From positions 19,523,757 through 19,587,756 of the forward strand of contig LS997563.1 of the NCBI GenBank assembly GCA_000469685.2: a stretch of 64,000 bases of DNA. Direction: 5' to 3'. The DNA is from Haemonchus contortus (Eukaryota > Nematoda > Chromadorea > Rhabditida > Trichostrongylidae). This document shows positions 1 through 11,652 of this stretch, one piece after another. Numbering within the stretch: the stretch's first letter is position 1; every line of letters begins with the position of its first letter. The notes beneath the pieces were generated by a model. That model worked only from the letters and a program-made list of their open reading frames with translations. It ran no database searches and was not told the DNA's origin. The position numbers were made by a program, and so were the translations under genes.

Positions 1-2317
1 TTTGAGGGGGATCTCACCGTTTTGGCTCTCAAGTGCGCCCTTATTTGTTCACCAGTATGGGCAACATAATTGTCTGGTTTGTGACTCAACCGAGCGGATC
101 ATTTGACGGGGGGAAAGCAGAAAGATTAAAGTGGTGCTGAGTCACTGAGAGAACTGCGTGGTAGTACCTGATTCTATGAACAAACACTCTACTATTTCCT
201 ATGAGTTTCGCCAACTCATTCGGCAAATAGCGAAGCCATTAAACCGACCCGATCGCACGCACTATAATCGTACATTTCTTGATTTCATCGTAATTTTGGA
301 TTATTTAGCATTTCAGTTATTCATTCACTGTCAACTCACACGTGAGATACTCTGAGCGGAATTCCGAAACCGTCCTTATGTCCATGGGCTGCATATAGCC
401 AGAAAATCTACTCTTTTGCAATGTGAACAACATCACAGCCCCTAAGACCAGGGCTCCTCCTCAAGTTTCTGTGGTGTAGCAACGTTCATTGAAATGAAAT
501 TCATATTTTCTGGATTACTCTGAAAGATGGAACGTTAGTTTTGGAGAGACTGTATGCCGTAGCAAACTTAAAAAAGGAATGACCTTAATGCATCTCGCGG
601 AGTCTTGGTCTCATGGGATCTCGTCTCAATGCAATCTACAATTCATATCATATTTGGAATTCCTGATCAGAGAGGCATGGGATTGTACCGCTTTTTCATC
701 TTGGGCGGATTGGGCGAATCACAAAAGGATCTTGCAATGTCTGGCTCAAAAAAATCCTCTTCCGACTCTTACATTGTTCTGTGGAACGTGAATTCAGAGT
801 TCCCTCTGGAGCGAACCCTGAATTCAAGAGATTGCTGTTGCGCAAAAACGAGTGCACGTCTGTTCTCAAGGATTTTTTGTGTCACAGCCCATGAGAGGCG
901 GAACCAAAATTGCTCACAGGCGTGTCCTCTGATAGCTATATTGCTCTATACTTTTCGCATATTTTCGTAAAACCTTTGCAGCATCTACTTGACATTTCTT
1001 CTGTTCAAGGTTGTTTCTGAGTTATCGATAACCATACTCGCAGGGCAGCCTCTTCATAACAAGATTTATAAGAAGTGGAGCAGGTTACGGTGGTTCTAGA
1101 TTTTTCACTCACCCCTGAATGAGAAAATGGATGAGGACGGGTGGGGTCTGAACTACTAACATTCTGCTTTCTCCCAATAGCCTTAAACAACTCAAGTTCT
1201 CAGCAACGAGCGGGAAGTCCCCGGAAGAATGGGTTTCTTCGAAGGCTATGACAGTTGTTCCCCCATACCGCTACTTCCTAGTAGCCCTCAATTGACAGAA
1301 AAGATTAGATACTACTGGATTTGTTCGCTTCCGCTGGCTCAAAGTTTTCGGAAAGCGAAAAAATAATTTGTATTCTCCCAATACAGGGAGGCGGTGCCTA
1401 CCCAATCATGACCTGATACATCTACATACCAATATGGGTGGATCTTTTTTGCCGATCCTCCGATTTTTCGGATCAATACGTATCCAATACTTTCTGCCAT
1501 TTTTCCATCGATTTTCAATGTTTGTAGACTATATTCGTTGCCCACGTCTTTAGCGCTTTGACCACTTGTTCATGTCACGAAAAGAAAGAAAGAATGTAAA
1601 TACTCGGTGATGGTCAACAACCCCTCTTCAGGGTTTCTAAACCACTTCTGTTGCTTTCTTAGGAGCATATCCTGGCTTATGGAGCTTTAGGTTGTAATTT
1701 AAGGATCGAAACTGGCATCAGTAAGTATCTGTAATGTTGTAAAGCTGGCTCAGAAGCATTCACATCCACAGGAACATCTCGATCCTCGTCATCCGTTCCT
1801 TCAGTTGCCTTTTGATCATTTGCATCCTTCGGTTTTTTCTGATATTCGAATAGGACGAAAAGGGGACAATTTTTTGCTGAGAAATTGAAAGGGCATTTTT
1901 TTGAGACGGCGATGGTTCCCACTTATCTCAAGGTATCGTCGTCGTGTCACGCTAAGGCGCGCAGACTATCACCCTTCAGGCTTATTCCGCTTCATCCCAC
2001 TTAATCATCCATTATTTTTTTTCTTTTTGATCCACGTTTTTCCTTTCGATCCACATTTCTCCGCTCTCTCTACCGGGGAAAAATGTAATCTTCATTCACA
2101 TGATGTTGTATGCTCACTGTTTCTTTACTAGTTCCGTCTATTTACGGTTACAATACACTACAATTGTTTACGTCTAATTACAGATAATGGGTTGCGCGGT
2201 TCGCTAAGGTAGTCACTCAGCAAGCAAACATGCCACCCATGGACCATAGCGGTAGCTGGGCTTGCGGTAATAATCTGTTGTGTACTTCCGAATGAGCAAT
2301 AGAACTTTCTGGCTTGG
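1..2317. other. Gene-poor stretch, no gene recognised
   Basis: Only short open frames occur here, on both strands, without convincing splice architecture or recognisable protein family. A 68-codon minus frame at 1339-1545 has plausible amino acid composition but no domain I know. The only repeat I can support is the segment at 1812-1935, which recurs at 3115-3233. Confidence 0.5.
1812..1935 (+). repeat. Dispersed repeat, copy 1 (paired with 3115-3233)
   Basis: This segment and the one at 3115-3233 align in the same orientation by eye. Both begin with a GATnATTTnCA..CCTTCGGTTTTT block, continue through a purine-rich GAACGAAAnG core, and end in a CC/CGCT..ATCTnAAGG block. The copies are clearly diverged. 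No open frame or terminal repeat is evident, so the class is unknown. Confidence 0.45.
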
Positions 2318-2583
2318 ATGAATCATATCTGGGGATGCACCCATACCCTCGGTTTCCATTCGGAATTTTAGAGTCGTTTGAATGCGAATGAGGCCTACAG
2401 TGGCTTGCGATGGCCAGTAGCTCACGAATCAGGGCTTTTATCCTTCCTTCAAGTCTAGTCAGAATTAGTCCCCACCCAAGTGATAGAAGACTCAGTTAGT
2501 CTAAACGTATATCAATCCGGGATTCGATCCATGGACTATACATGTGGTAGTGTGAGCCACTTGCCACTGGACCACCTCCGCAT
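2318..2583 (-). repeat. tRNA-derived SINE copy, full length, minus
   Basis: This is a member of the window-wide SINE family described at 51655-51930. The pol III-like head lies at the right end: on the minus strand a GGTGG..AGTGGCAAGTGGC segment is followed by a B-box-like GGATCGAATCCCGG. The body carries the diagnostic ACTAGACTTGA.GGAAGGATAAAAGC and TGGCCA.CGCAAG blocks. The tail reads into the conserved CGAATTCCG/ATGGAAA and GTGCATCCCC motifs. Substitutions are spread along the copy, so it is an old insertion. Confidence 0.75.
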
Positions 2584-4198
2584 ATTCTTTATTGTACATT
2601 GTACATTACCTATTGCAAAAGTACTGAAAATTAATCATTAGGCAGCAATTGGCAAGGAAATTGGGATACTCGCCCCAGTGTTCTATCAGAAAACCTCCAC
2701 GGATCTGATTTAGGTCACACCTACTGTTGACATGGATCGGGCTTTTTTTTCGGAATCCTCTCGCTTACAGCGTTATATGGCCTGTCACCCTGATCGTGGG
2801 TGGCCTGTCAAACATTCTCTAAAATGGAGCAAGGTTAAAAGGATGGGTATACAAAGTTTTTTGCTAATGTAAGCTGTACAACACTGCTCACTGCTGTTGT
2901 ACTTCAATTACTACATGGGTGTTTTGGTGAAAACCTTCCGGAATCCCAAGCTCGAATTCTTTCTTTGGAACTGCTCTTCAGACTACCAAGGGAAGATAGG
3001 TCATTGAGGACGGACCTAACCGTAGGAGGCTTCTGCCCATATCATAGTATCACGCCCTATCAATGCAATATTGGACCCCTCCTCTCCCCCCTTCTTCCCC
3101 CCCCCCCTGATTATCTTTTGATTATTTACACCCTTCGGTTTTTGAATTCTCGATAGAACGAAAGGAGAGGGTTTTTAGTGAGGAATGCAAAGTGCAGTTT
3201 TTGAATCACCGATAATTTCCGCTCATCTGAAGGGATAGTCAACAAACATAGCCTCCAACTTGAGGCTGGGAAGCCGTATCCAAGAAGGAATCCCAGTTGG
3301 TAGAACTAGAAGTAAGTTACGCTAACTGACTGCAACCGATGCTTTCAGAATTCCTAGCAGCGATAGGGAATTCTTTTCCTCCCAAATGACGATCCTGCAT
3401 GATGATCGACTTCCATCATTTCCACAGCATTCTGGTCCCAACCTGATTAACCTGTCAGTCAGCTCCCCAGAATGACTGCTGAAAGCAGCAGATTCTAGTT
3501 TCAATCTGTGATGGGTAGTAATCGTAAGCACTTTTCAAAGTGTCACTGGGGATATCTATGTGAATGTTCGTTCTTGTCCGACTTTCTCAAACGCCTGATG
3601 TTCCCGTCTCATCTATAATGGGTCGTAATAACGTAACGACAATACAAAAACCGCCTACGAAAGGTAGCCGAAGGGAGAGTACATTAAGGAAAGGAGGGAG
3701 AACACTGTCTCCGCCTAGTACACGCAATTTAACGAAGCCGAGCGCGATACTCTCTTCTGAGTCGGCTTTTACATTTGGACCACCGGCTTCGACATTGCTT
3801 CAGCGGTGAGCTCTCCTGGTTCTTTGCTTCAACAGCTCTTGGATATGATAGAGTAATTTTCGACGTTTTTTCGAGTAGTGGTGTACCAGCTTTCGTCGGC
3901 TTATCGATTTCGGTGACAAAAGGTCTGGATCGACATGATTATCCTAGCGGTTTTCTAAATTTTACTCGAGTTCTATGACGCTAAAAATCTCCTCCGAAGA
4001 ATATCGCCCGTTTGTGTATTCCTAACGTTTAGGGATAGCTAGTTCAGGAAAATGGGGTGATTTCGAGTACAGTGACAACAGGGCTTCCTTCGAATGAGTA
4101 ACGAAGAGGAAGGAGTGAAAAGAAGAGCTGTACAGATTCCATAAAGATTTCTTTATGATGGGGAAGGTGGTTGGGGGCAACGGGCGCACTCACAAATC
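2584..4198. other. Non-coding stretch with one dispersed repeat
   Basis: Apart from the repeat at 3115-3233 (partner of 1812-1935) and a C-rich run near 3090-3107, I see no supported gene. The open frames at 3564-3809 and 3775-3978 overlap in different frames and show no family features. Confidence 0.45.
3115..3233 (+). repeat. Dispersed repeat, copy 2 (paired with 1812-1935)
   Basis: See the copy at 1812-1935. This copy preserves the CCTTCGGTTTTTGAAT block, the ACGAAAGGAGAGG core and the final CGCTCATCTGAAGG block. The spacing of about 1.3 kb and same orientation could reflect two independent insertions or an old local duplication. Confidence 0.45.
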
Positions 4199-4325
4199 CT
4201 CATCCCTTCGGAGTACCAGAATTGTCTGGGAGGACAAAAGCACTGGCTTCTCATCGGCTGGCTACCCCATGTCTTTGTATAAACCTCATTCGCATTCGAA
4301 CCATCACTACAATTCTAAAAGTGAG
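4199..4325 (+). repeat. tRNA-derived SINE copy, 5'-truncated, plus
   Basis: Only the body and tail of the SINE are present: CATCCCTTCGGAGTACCAG, then TGTCTGGGAGGACAAAAGCA, then ATCGGCTGGCTACC and ATGTCTTTGTATAAACC. The tRNA-like head is missing, so this copy cannot have its own pol III promoter. Truncation at the head end fits incomplete reverse transcription or later loss. Confidence 0.75.
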
Positions 4326-5316
4326 ACAAACCCAAGGAAGAGATTGATTCATAAGACAAGGGAATACTAGTAATAAATACAGAAAGGTATACGCGATGTG
4401 CGTGGACCTAACAAAGAACCCTACCAAAAATCTCAGTCCCTCTCTGCTCTCAGGAGCGTCGCATTCGAAGAAGTAAGTCTCACCCGCAGACTTTCAACTG
4501 CTTATTTAGATTTTTCTCTATGCAAGTAGGACTTTGAGCGCCTACACTTTCAGCTTCAAAACCAACCATTTCCAGCGACGGATTTTCGGCTCGAGGTAGC
4601 TGGCACTCTTTTTTACTGCATATCCCATTCGGGTGGGAAAGCACTCGGATGATTAACTCGCTTCAGTGCGCGTGAGTAGAAAGTCAATCATCTCAAAGCA
4701 GAACTAGTCATATATGAGATTCTCCAAGGCGTACGAGAACATTCCCGGACCAGGATGAGGCCGACCCCTGTCGAAATGTCGGATCTAACTCAGTGAAGGG
4801 AACGAAATCAATGAGGCGTCTCTACATTGATGGTTATTCTTGGATAGATTATCACTCGTTAATGCAATCTTTCACCAGATTGCTCTTTATCCAATCTCAC
4901 CGACCGGTTTTTATCCTTTTTAGAGCCTAGTTGAGTTTAGGGTCCCATCACTTGTGTGCGAAGTCCTAGAGTAATGTTTTTTCATCCTCATTCGGACAAC
5001 TGTACAAACACCACCTTCTCTAACAAGTGCATGGGCTGGGGTCCCATTTGGGGAATCGGTTCCTTTTTTCATACTTAGATGGATGCGATCCAATTAACCT
5101 ATTATCATACGTTCGAACGTCCTATCACGACAGTGAAGAAAGTGGTCATTAGCGAAAAGGAAAAAGGGAATGGGTGAGTGGAAAGAGGAAGAGAGTGGAT
5201 AAAAAGCGGAATGAACATATTTGTTCCTGATTGTGAAATTTCTCAAAGTTGCTCGAAGGGTTCAATCAAATCGAGCAGAGCAATCGAGCTTACGATTTTC
5301 ATGGTGAAAATTAAGG
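4326..5316. other. No supported gene
   Basis: Unique-looking, moderately AT-rich sequence between two SINE copies. No splice-linked exons, terminal repeats or long open frame were found. Confidence 0.45.
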
Positions 5317-5572
5317 GTTGTAGATGTGGCGGTTACTGGCGCTTTACCTTTCACATATGGTCCGCGCTTCGAATGCTGGATCGATACTCGCCCAGGCCTA
5401 CCAAGACTTCCATTCCTCCGGGGTCGGTTAATTGGCACCAGATTCGTCTGGGATGATAAAAGCGCTGACTTGTACATCGCCTAGCCACCGCATGTCTTTG
5501 TATAGGCTACGTACGCATTCAAAACGTCACTGCAATTCTGAATTGAAGTTAAATGTGGGGTGTATCCCAGAA
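5317..5572 (+). repeat. tRNA-derived SINE copy, near full length, plus
   Basis: The head (GATGTGGCGGTTACTGGCGC then GCGCTTCGAATGCTGGATCG) keeps A/B-box spacing with mutations. The body is well preserved: TTCCTCCGGGGTCGGTTAAT, then AGATTCGTCTGGGATGATAA, then GACTTGTACATCGCC and ACGTACGCATTCAAAACG. The tail ends near ATGTGGGGTGTATCCC. The open frame on the opposite strand at 5262-5477 is only a reading through this SINE. Confidence 0.8.
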
Positions 5573-6228
5573 CTATAATCGTCCGTTCATACGCCAGCTG
5601 TGGGAAGGATCGGGCAAGCACTAAGTACAAGACCGTTTTCCCAACCCACTCCTCGCCGCCACTGCTGTCAATCCAATGAACCACTTTTTCTAATAGAAGA
5701 TTATTTATGTATTGTGTTTTTTCGATATTGAGGATCTATGATTCCGTCATAAGCCAAGAATCTCGGTCAGGCTCGTATTTCTCTAAGGAAAGAGCCCTAG
5801 ATACGGCTATCAGACGATGTTGAGACCTCCACGGATTGCTTCATTCCCATATTCCCGCAGTTTTACGACCTCTATTCCTGGTTTGGCGTCGTCATGCTTC
5901 TCCAACTTCCCTGGACTCTCTCAACGATTGCAAGCATGATTACCAGTAGGGTGGAGGAGCATCACATGGTCCTCATTCTCACATACTCTCCAGATTTTCC
6001 GAAAAGGCAAGAAGTAACATGTAACATTTTCACATTGCCGATATTTTTCCAACCAGGGAGAAATATTGTGTTGAATGACGAAGTCAACATAAAAAAATCA
6101 AAGCGGTACTCATAGGCCAACGACTAATAGAATAGGCCAATTTCTTTCACTCATTCGATTAAATTCGATTCTCATCTTTTCCTTTTTTTACGGATTGCTA
6201 AGCTTAGATAATCTTTTTTTCTTGGAAT

Positions 6229-6442
6229 GCGCCCCGCACAATCCGAACGGCCTCTATTCAGGGTCTAGGTGGCTTCTTGAATATGTATGCAGCCTACATA
6301 TGTGACGGCGTGCTGCGGCCAACCGAAGATCAGCGATCCCAGTGGTATGAATGGCCTATTTAGCCTAGATGATATCGGTCCGAGACTCGATCCTCCGACC
6401 TTGCCTATGTGGTAGCTCCCCTTGTCACCACACTACCTCCAC
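6229..6442 (-). repeat. tRNA-derived SINE copy with internal deletion, minus
   Basis: The left end shows the SINE tail (GCGCCCCGCACAATCC) and the right end the head (minus-strand GGAGGTAGTGTGGTGACAAG). The central block containing the usual CTCGTCTGGGAGGATAAAAG motif is largely missing, so the copy is about 50 bp short. The B-box region is degenerate. Confidence 0.6.
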
Positions 6443-8529
6443 CCCTAAGCTCAGCTCGAATAGCCTAATATAACTTTTATTGTTGTTACTTCTCCATAGA
6501 GGCAGGGGATCGCAACATCCAAGCGAATTTTCATTTTTTACGAGTGTTTGAAATTTCATGTTCAAAAAAAACTTTTTGGAGGTTGCTGGCCAGGACGACT
6601 GCAGGGTTTTAAGCTGTGTCTGGTCTGAGCATATGGCGTGCTGCCGGAAGCTTGCCGGAACACAGGTCAATTAATTTTTCGAGGAGAGATTTAGTGTTCT
6701 TTCTTCAGATTCAGCGTTCGTGTTTTGAAGCAGGCCGGAAAAGAAGGGTGATCAATCTATGTAGGCCAGTCATTGTAACGCCTTCACATGCCACGTTCTC
6801 CATCCTGCCCGTGAAGCGAGCTGGACAAGAGGAGGGATGGTTGGGTAAAGATTGGCGGAGCAGAGGGAGTTATTAATGGACAAGTGATGTGCCATGAGTC
6901 ATAAGAATACCTAATGGTTATTAATAGTTGAGGACGAACATGAGATGGCTGTTTTGGCTGATCTTTGGCCGGTTTCTTATACATATTGGCAGTAGGGGTG
7001 ATGAGGAGGAGTTTCAAAGGCGATTGGGTGGGATGGAGGGTTCTGGAGCAAGCAAGCAAGGCTACGGCACTCAACTAAGGGAATGAAGATGATAAGCCGT
7101 TCCGATCGCTCTTGTCTCATTGATTGGGTCTCCCATACATATAATTAGTTCCGCAGTTACGAGAAATTGCAGAGATATGGCGCATTCGAAGTGATGTGCA
7201 TTCTGCATATAATCAGGTATCAATTATCGTCCATTATCGGCCGTGACGATCAAGATATTACGCAGTTTTATTCAGCTGTATAGCCGTGGAAACCGGTTTC
7301 GTCCGTTCATATCCCGTCCGTCGAGAAACGGTGATTAGTCCTCATTGCTGAACTGCAAAGCATCTATCATACTTTCGGTTATTACCAGTGATTCACGAAT
7401 CCTGTTTCCCACTTGCCATATGCATGGTAGAGTGCCTTCCTTTCAGCTCTACGGGAGGTTAGTTACAAGCTTCTCGGTTCCTTCCTGTGAACCCATTCCT
7501 AGCCAGCTTTTAGCTCGTTCTATCAGGATACTTTTTTCCCCTTCGGCCCACTTCTTCCCCCTCCCCCCTCACGACCTTCCCCTTCCATCCCACTCCCACC
7601 TCCACTGATATAGGCTCGGAAGGAACTTATTACGAACAATTCCTCCTCGAAATACCCGCTCGTGCCAGCTTCTTCGCGAATGCGCTGTGCGGTCGACTTC
7701 CATTTGGAATTGCAGCAGGGTTTGAATGGTGGCCTGACCTGCTCAGTAAGCCAAGGGGCTCACCCAGTATTCATAACGGCTTGTTTCCTGCTTTACTTTC
7801 TTAGGTACCTGACACAACCGAGCCAAAGCAAGTATCATGGGGAGGCTCGCGGTAGGGTCTCAATCAAGTCCTGCCCAAGACATGGTCGTCTCAAGCAGAG
7901 CTCGACTGAGAACCTACTTCAACTGTGCCTATGATGTCACTTCGACCTTCAACGTCGGCAATTTGCTTCTGAGACGAAAATAGCTGTTTTTGTTTACTCA
8001 GCTGGCTCCCAATTATGCATGGGCGGTCAAAAAAACGTAGGATTTAGGGCTCAAATTATTTTTTATTCCGATTCCTATAGTCGCTCAGTTGCTAGACCCT
8101 GTGCGAGGAAAGTAAACAGTTTTGCTTTCAGTTTCTTGTGATCCTGCTCAACTTTCCTACCCAAACACTCATTTTTGCACGGGGCTGCAGCGGATTTTTT
8201 TCGAGCTCTACTCTGTAGAACACGTAGCAATAGGTTCGGAGTGAGATCGCATGTTTTTAGCTGCAGAAGCTGAGCCTCACCGGAGAAAAATAATTTTCTT
8301 GATTTTCGCTTCCATTTTCCATGAGGCTGTTCAGTTCAAATCTGAACCTGTTAGAAGAGAGCAGGAGACTTTGATGGGGAACTTCTTGAAAGGGCAAAAT
8401 GGAAATATGGGCTATGTCATACTTCTGCAATCTCGTCTTCATCAAATCTGACCGACTCTTCTAATCCTCCAGGAGGGCTTGAAAGGTGTACAGGCTACTC
8501 TCGAGTTGAGGACATTGTTTCGTAGCCCA
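6443..8529. other. No supported gene
   Basis: Two kilobases without recognisable exons. The open frames at 6784-7074, 7345-7608 and 7662-7934 are compositionally biased (C/T-rich around 7530-7610) and have no family features. No terminal repeats were found. Confidence 0.45.
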
Positions 8530-8725
8530 GAGGGGGCTAGGGGCTAAAATGGCGGGTGGGGTCCTATCAGTACGCATAGTTGGGGAATCGAACTCCGGAT
8601 CAATGCGGCTCGAATCAGCCGAGCATTCCATCCTCCGGGGTCGTTTGATTAATAACAAACTCGTGTGGGAGGATAAAAACACTGACTTGTACATCAGCTG
8701 GCCACCGCGAGTCATTGTGCAGATA
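8530..8725 (+). repeat. tRNA-derived SINE, left part, interrupted by foldback element
   Basis: Head and body of a SINE copy: GGGGAATCGAACTCCGGATC (B-box region), TCCATCCTCCGGGGTCG, CTCGTGTGGGAGGATAAAAA and ATCAGCTGGCCACCGCGAG. It stops at GTCATTGTGCAGATA, exactly where the 4-kb foldback begins with CAGTACTC. The missing tail resumes at 12768. In intact copies the sequence TGTATAGGCCACATACGCATTC runs straight across this point. Confidence 0.8.
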
Positions 8726-9960
8726 CAGTACTCGCCGTAAGACTCAAAAATTTGCGATAATACCGCGAGTTCGCGTCTTTTTCGTCTTTTCTTTATAAAT
8801 CGCTTTAAAATAAATTAATCGAAGAGAAAAAATACCGTTGAACTCAGCTCATCGAGCTCTACAAAATGGTGCCCTAAAATGTTGAAAATGCTTTATTTTG
8901 GATTGCGCCATGCACTTGAGCTCCATCCGAAAAGTGATTGCATGCACATGGGGTGCACGCTTAAGTGCCTGTGGGGGCTCATTGGTACCTGAAGATGATC
9001 TGTTCAGAACTTGCTTTGGACTGCGCCACGCACTCGATTTTACTCAGTACAATGTGAAAATGATTATTGGTTTTGTTCAGTCCCCATTGTTCCTTTTTTG
9101 GTTTCAAGGCTGTAGTAAGTGCATCTACGGTTTCTGCACTCAACACTCCTCTTTGCAGGTTCCATTGAGAATATGACATCAATTTACGGCAAAATAACAA
9201 AGTCGATTTTTTTGGCATTTTCCAATTTTTGGAGGAATTTTTCTCCGGAACCTGAGGAGGCGGCAGCGAGGCACTCCACTGTCGTAGACTACACTCTGTA
9301 TTCTGCGAGGGTGTTATGGTACACCCTGTCATAGGTCGAAATTTCTCCCTTGGTATGGCCCCAAACTTCGAACTTCGCCAAGCCCAGTTCATAAAACAAT
9401 GTTTTTTCCCTTCCCGTTAGTCTTTTTGCACCTGCGTTGTGCACTGCTAGATTCCCCGTGAAAAATCCTATCGAATGATATGTAGGTCGACCCGTGACGA
9501 AAACCTCCCTCCACAACCACTTTCTGCAGTAGGCCTGTCTCTGAGCGGTTTCTTGCAGGGCGTGTTTGGATGCGCATGCGGCAGGGTACGGTAGTGGCGG
9601 GAATTCAGAGGCTTTCGAATGGTAATTATATGAGTGGGGGATTAGATCTGCTGGTGGCGGGTTACTGAATTGGCGAGAAGGGGGGGGGGGGGTTGGATCG
9701 AATAATGACTACTTTAGTGGGGGGTAAGATCTGCAGGGACGGAGTACTGTAGTGGCGGGGAGGTGGGGCAGTTTGAATGGGAGTTTTGAGGCGGTCTGAA
9801 GGGGCGGTGGTGAAAAGGTGGGAGGGGGGGAGGGGTAGCTTAAACAATTGTTTGAGTGGGAGCAAGATCTGCAGGAGGCGGGTTACTGTAATGGCGGGCG
9901 GGAATGTGGGGCAGTTTGAATAGAAGTTTTGGGACGGTCTGAAGGAACGGTTCCCACTGT

Positions 9961-10612
9961 ACATTTATAATGTGGAGGCTGTAGATAAGTGCATCTACGA
10001 TCTCTGCACTCAACACTCCTCCTTACAGGTTTCATTGAGAATATGACATCAATTTACGGCAAAATAAGGAGTCGATTTTTTTGCACTCTTTCAATTTTTG
10101 GAGGAATATTTCTCCGGAACCTGAGGGAACGGCAGCCAGGCAATCCACTATTATAGACTAAACTCAGTGTCCTGCGAGGCTATTATGGTACACCTTACCA
10201 AAGGTGAACAGTTCTTTCTTGGTATGGCCCCAAACTTCGAACTTCATCAAGCCCAATTCATAAAACAACGTTTTTTCTCTTTCCGTTGGGAGAAAAACAA
10301 TCATTAGATAACACTTTTTACAGAGGATCTAACAGTATACAATTTAATTGCAAAAATTCGAGCGGCAAGGGGGAAAAACATAATTTTGTAATTTGGGCGT
10401 GACGATGAGCGAAGTTTGGAGCCATACCAAGAGAGAACTGTTCATCTTTGGTAAGGTGTACCATAGTAGCCTCGCAGAACACTAAGTTTAGTCTACAATG
10501 GTGGATTGCCTGGCTGCCGTTTCCTCAGGTTCCAGAGAAAAACTCCTCCAAAAATTGAAAAATGCAAAAAAATCGACTCTTTATTTTGCCGTAAATTGAT
10601 GTCATATTCTCA
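9961..10612. repeat. Inner palindrome related to the foldback arms
   Basis: The segment starting GGCTGTAGATAAGTGCATC resembles arm sequence near 9113-9420 (same GTGCATCTACG, ACTCAACACTCCTC and ATGACATCAATTTACGGC blocks). It is followed by its inverted counterpart ending at 10612. The inner pair differs from the outer arms at many positions but the two inner copies share changes (for example the CCAGGCAATCCAC block), so they formed as a separate palindrome. Confidence 0.7.
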
Positions 10613-10710
10613 ACCAGGCAGCTACGCACGCTATCGCGTGCGCTAGGGGCTCTAGCCTGAGAAACGAAGCCATATGAGCTGATTTTCATTATAGACCTTT
10701 ATCAGATTTA

Positions 10711-10964
10711 TGAGTTTCCGCTCAAACTCCGCCCCCTGTAGGCGGAGTTTGAGCAGAAACCCACCATAAGTGTTCCTATCCTGTCGCCTGTACTCCTACC
10801 ACGTTTGAACTCTCAAGGTCCACCGGGACAGGAGTTATGAATTTCCGCCCAAACCCCGCCCCTTGTGGGCGGAGTCTAGTTCCGCCTCCCACCATAAGTT
10901 TTCCCACCATGGCGCCTGTTCTCCTACCAAGTTTGAACTTTCTAGGTCCATGGGAACTGGAGTT
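10711..10964. repeat. Two-unit tandem repeat, period about 127 bp, GC-rich
   Basis: Unit 1 starts at TGAGTTTCCGCTCAAACTCC (10711) and unit 2 at TGAATTTCCGCCCAAACCCC (10838). Each unit carries a CGCCCC...GGGCGGAG internal dyad, the phrase CCACCATAAG and a CTCCTACCA..GTTTGAAC block. A related GGGCGG fragment occurs near 20448-20478 inside another foldback repeat. Confidence 0.7.
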
Positions 10965-11093
10965 ACGGATTTTCGTATATTTCCGTTCCTTCAGACCGTC
11001 TCAAAACTTCTATTCAAACTGCCCCACATTCCCGCCCGCCGTTACAGTAACCCGCCTCCTGCAGATCTTGCTCCCACTCAAACAATTGTTTAA

Positions 11094-11652
11094 AGGCACC
11101 ATTCACAAAAACTTAGGGTACCCTTTTTTGACGGGAATTGATAGAACTGTTCTAGAATGAAGCGATAACAACGAAAAAAGCGCAAAAAACGATGAACAAA
11201 AAGAATTACAAGGGGCCAAAAAAAGAGCTGGAAAGGGGGCTGGACGAGTTTCACATTGAAAGAGCGTCGGTTAGAGACGATCGGTGTCACGTTAGACGAG
11301 TGTCGAGACGACACAGTGTCATGTAATCGCGTCAGGACCCACCCTGAATTGCAAATTGGCAAATTGCCAGAGACGCAATGCAATAGCAGACAACACATTG
11401 CGTCCCTGGCAATTTGCCAATTTGCAATTCAAGGTGGGTTCTGAAGCGATTACATGACACTGTCGTCTCGACACTCGTCTAAGGTGACATCGGTCGAGGG
11501 GCGGAGATGCGAATTACGACAACAACGGGCCAGCCACTATGCCCTCGACGTCGAAATTGCGGAAGTGAGAAGGACCCTTCTACAACCCATGGGGGCCGCT
11601 GAGTATTTATAAGGTAAGAACTCAATAACTTTTTTTATCGTGAACGGTGCCT
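11094..11652. mobile_element. 559-bp MITE with TTAA target-site duplication
   Basis: The ends are AGGCACCATTCAC (left) and, on the other strand, AGGCACCGTTCAC (right), each flanked by TTAA (11090-11093 and 11653-11656). The opposite foldback arm holds the uninterrupted sequence CTTAAACAATTG (about 9839-9850), which fixes both ends and shows a single TTAA in the empty site. A large central palindrome with arms of about 110 bp occupies roughly 11275-11505 (for example CAAATTGGCAAATTGCCA mirrored by TGGCAATTTGCCAATTTG). TTAA duplication is the hallmark of piggyBac-type transposition, so a piggyBac-derived MITE is the likely class. No coding sequence was found. Confidence 0.85.

Noticed and set aside
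5178..5477. Open frames over SINE copies (also at 8461-8740, 48066-48338, 51640-51837, 56344-56529 and 59221-59514)
   Set aside because: Each lies within a copy of the tRNA-derived SINE and shares its translated sequence (for example the DKSTDLYI-type phrase), so none is a gene.
8979..9392. 137-codon frame and its neighbours at 9119-9577 and 11914-12372
   Set aside because: These are readings of the foldback arms. The same peptides appear in both arms because the arms are inverted copies, and the frames are not conserved between arms.
9662..9964. Proline/threonine-rich 100-codon frame, and the similar one at 10837-11160
   Set aside because: Produced by GC-rich subrepeats inside the foldback arms, not by a gene.
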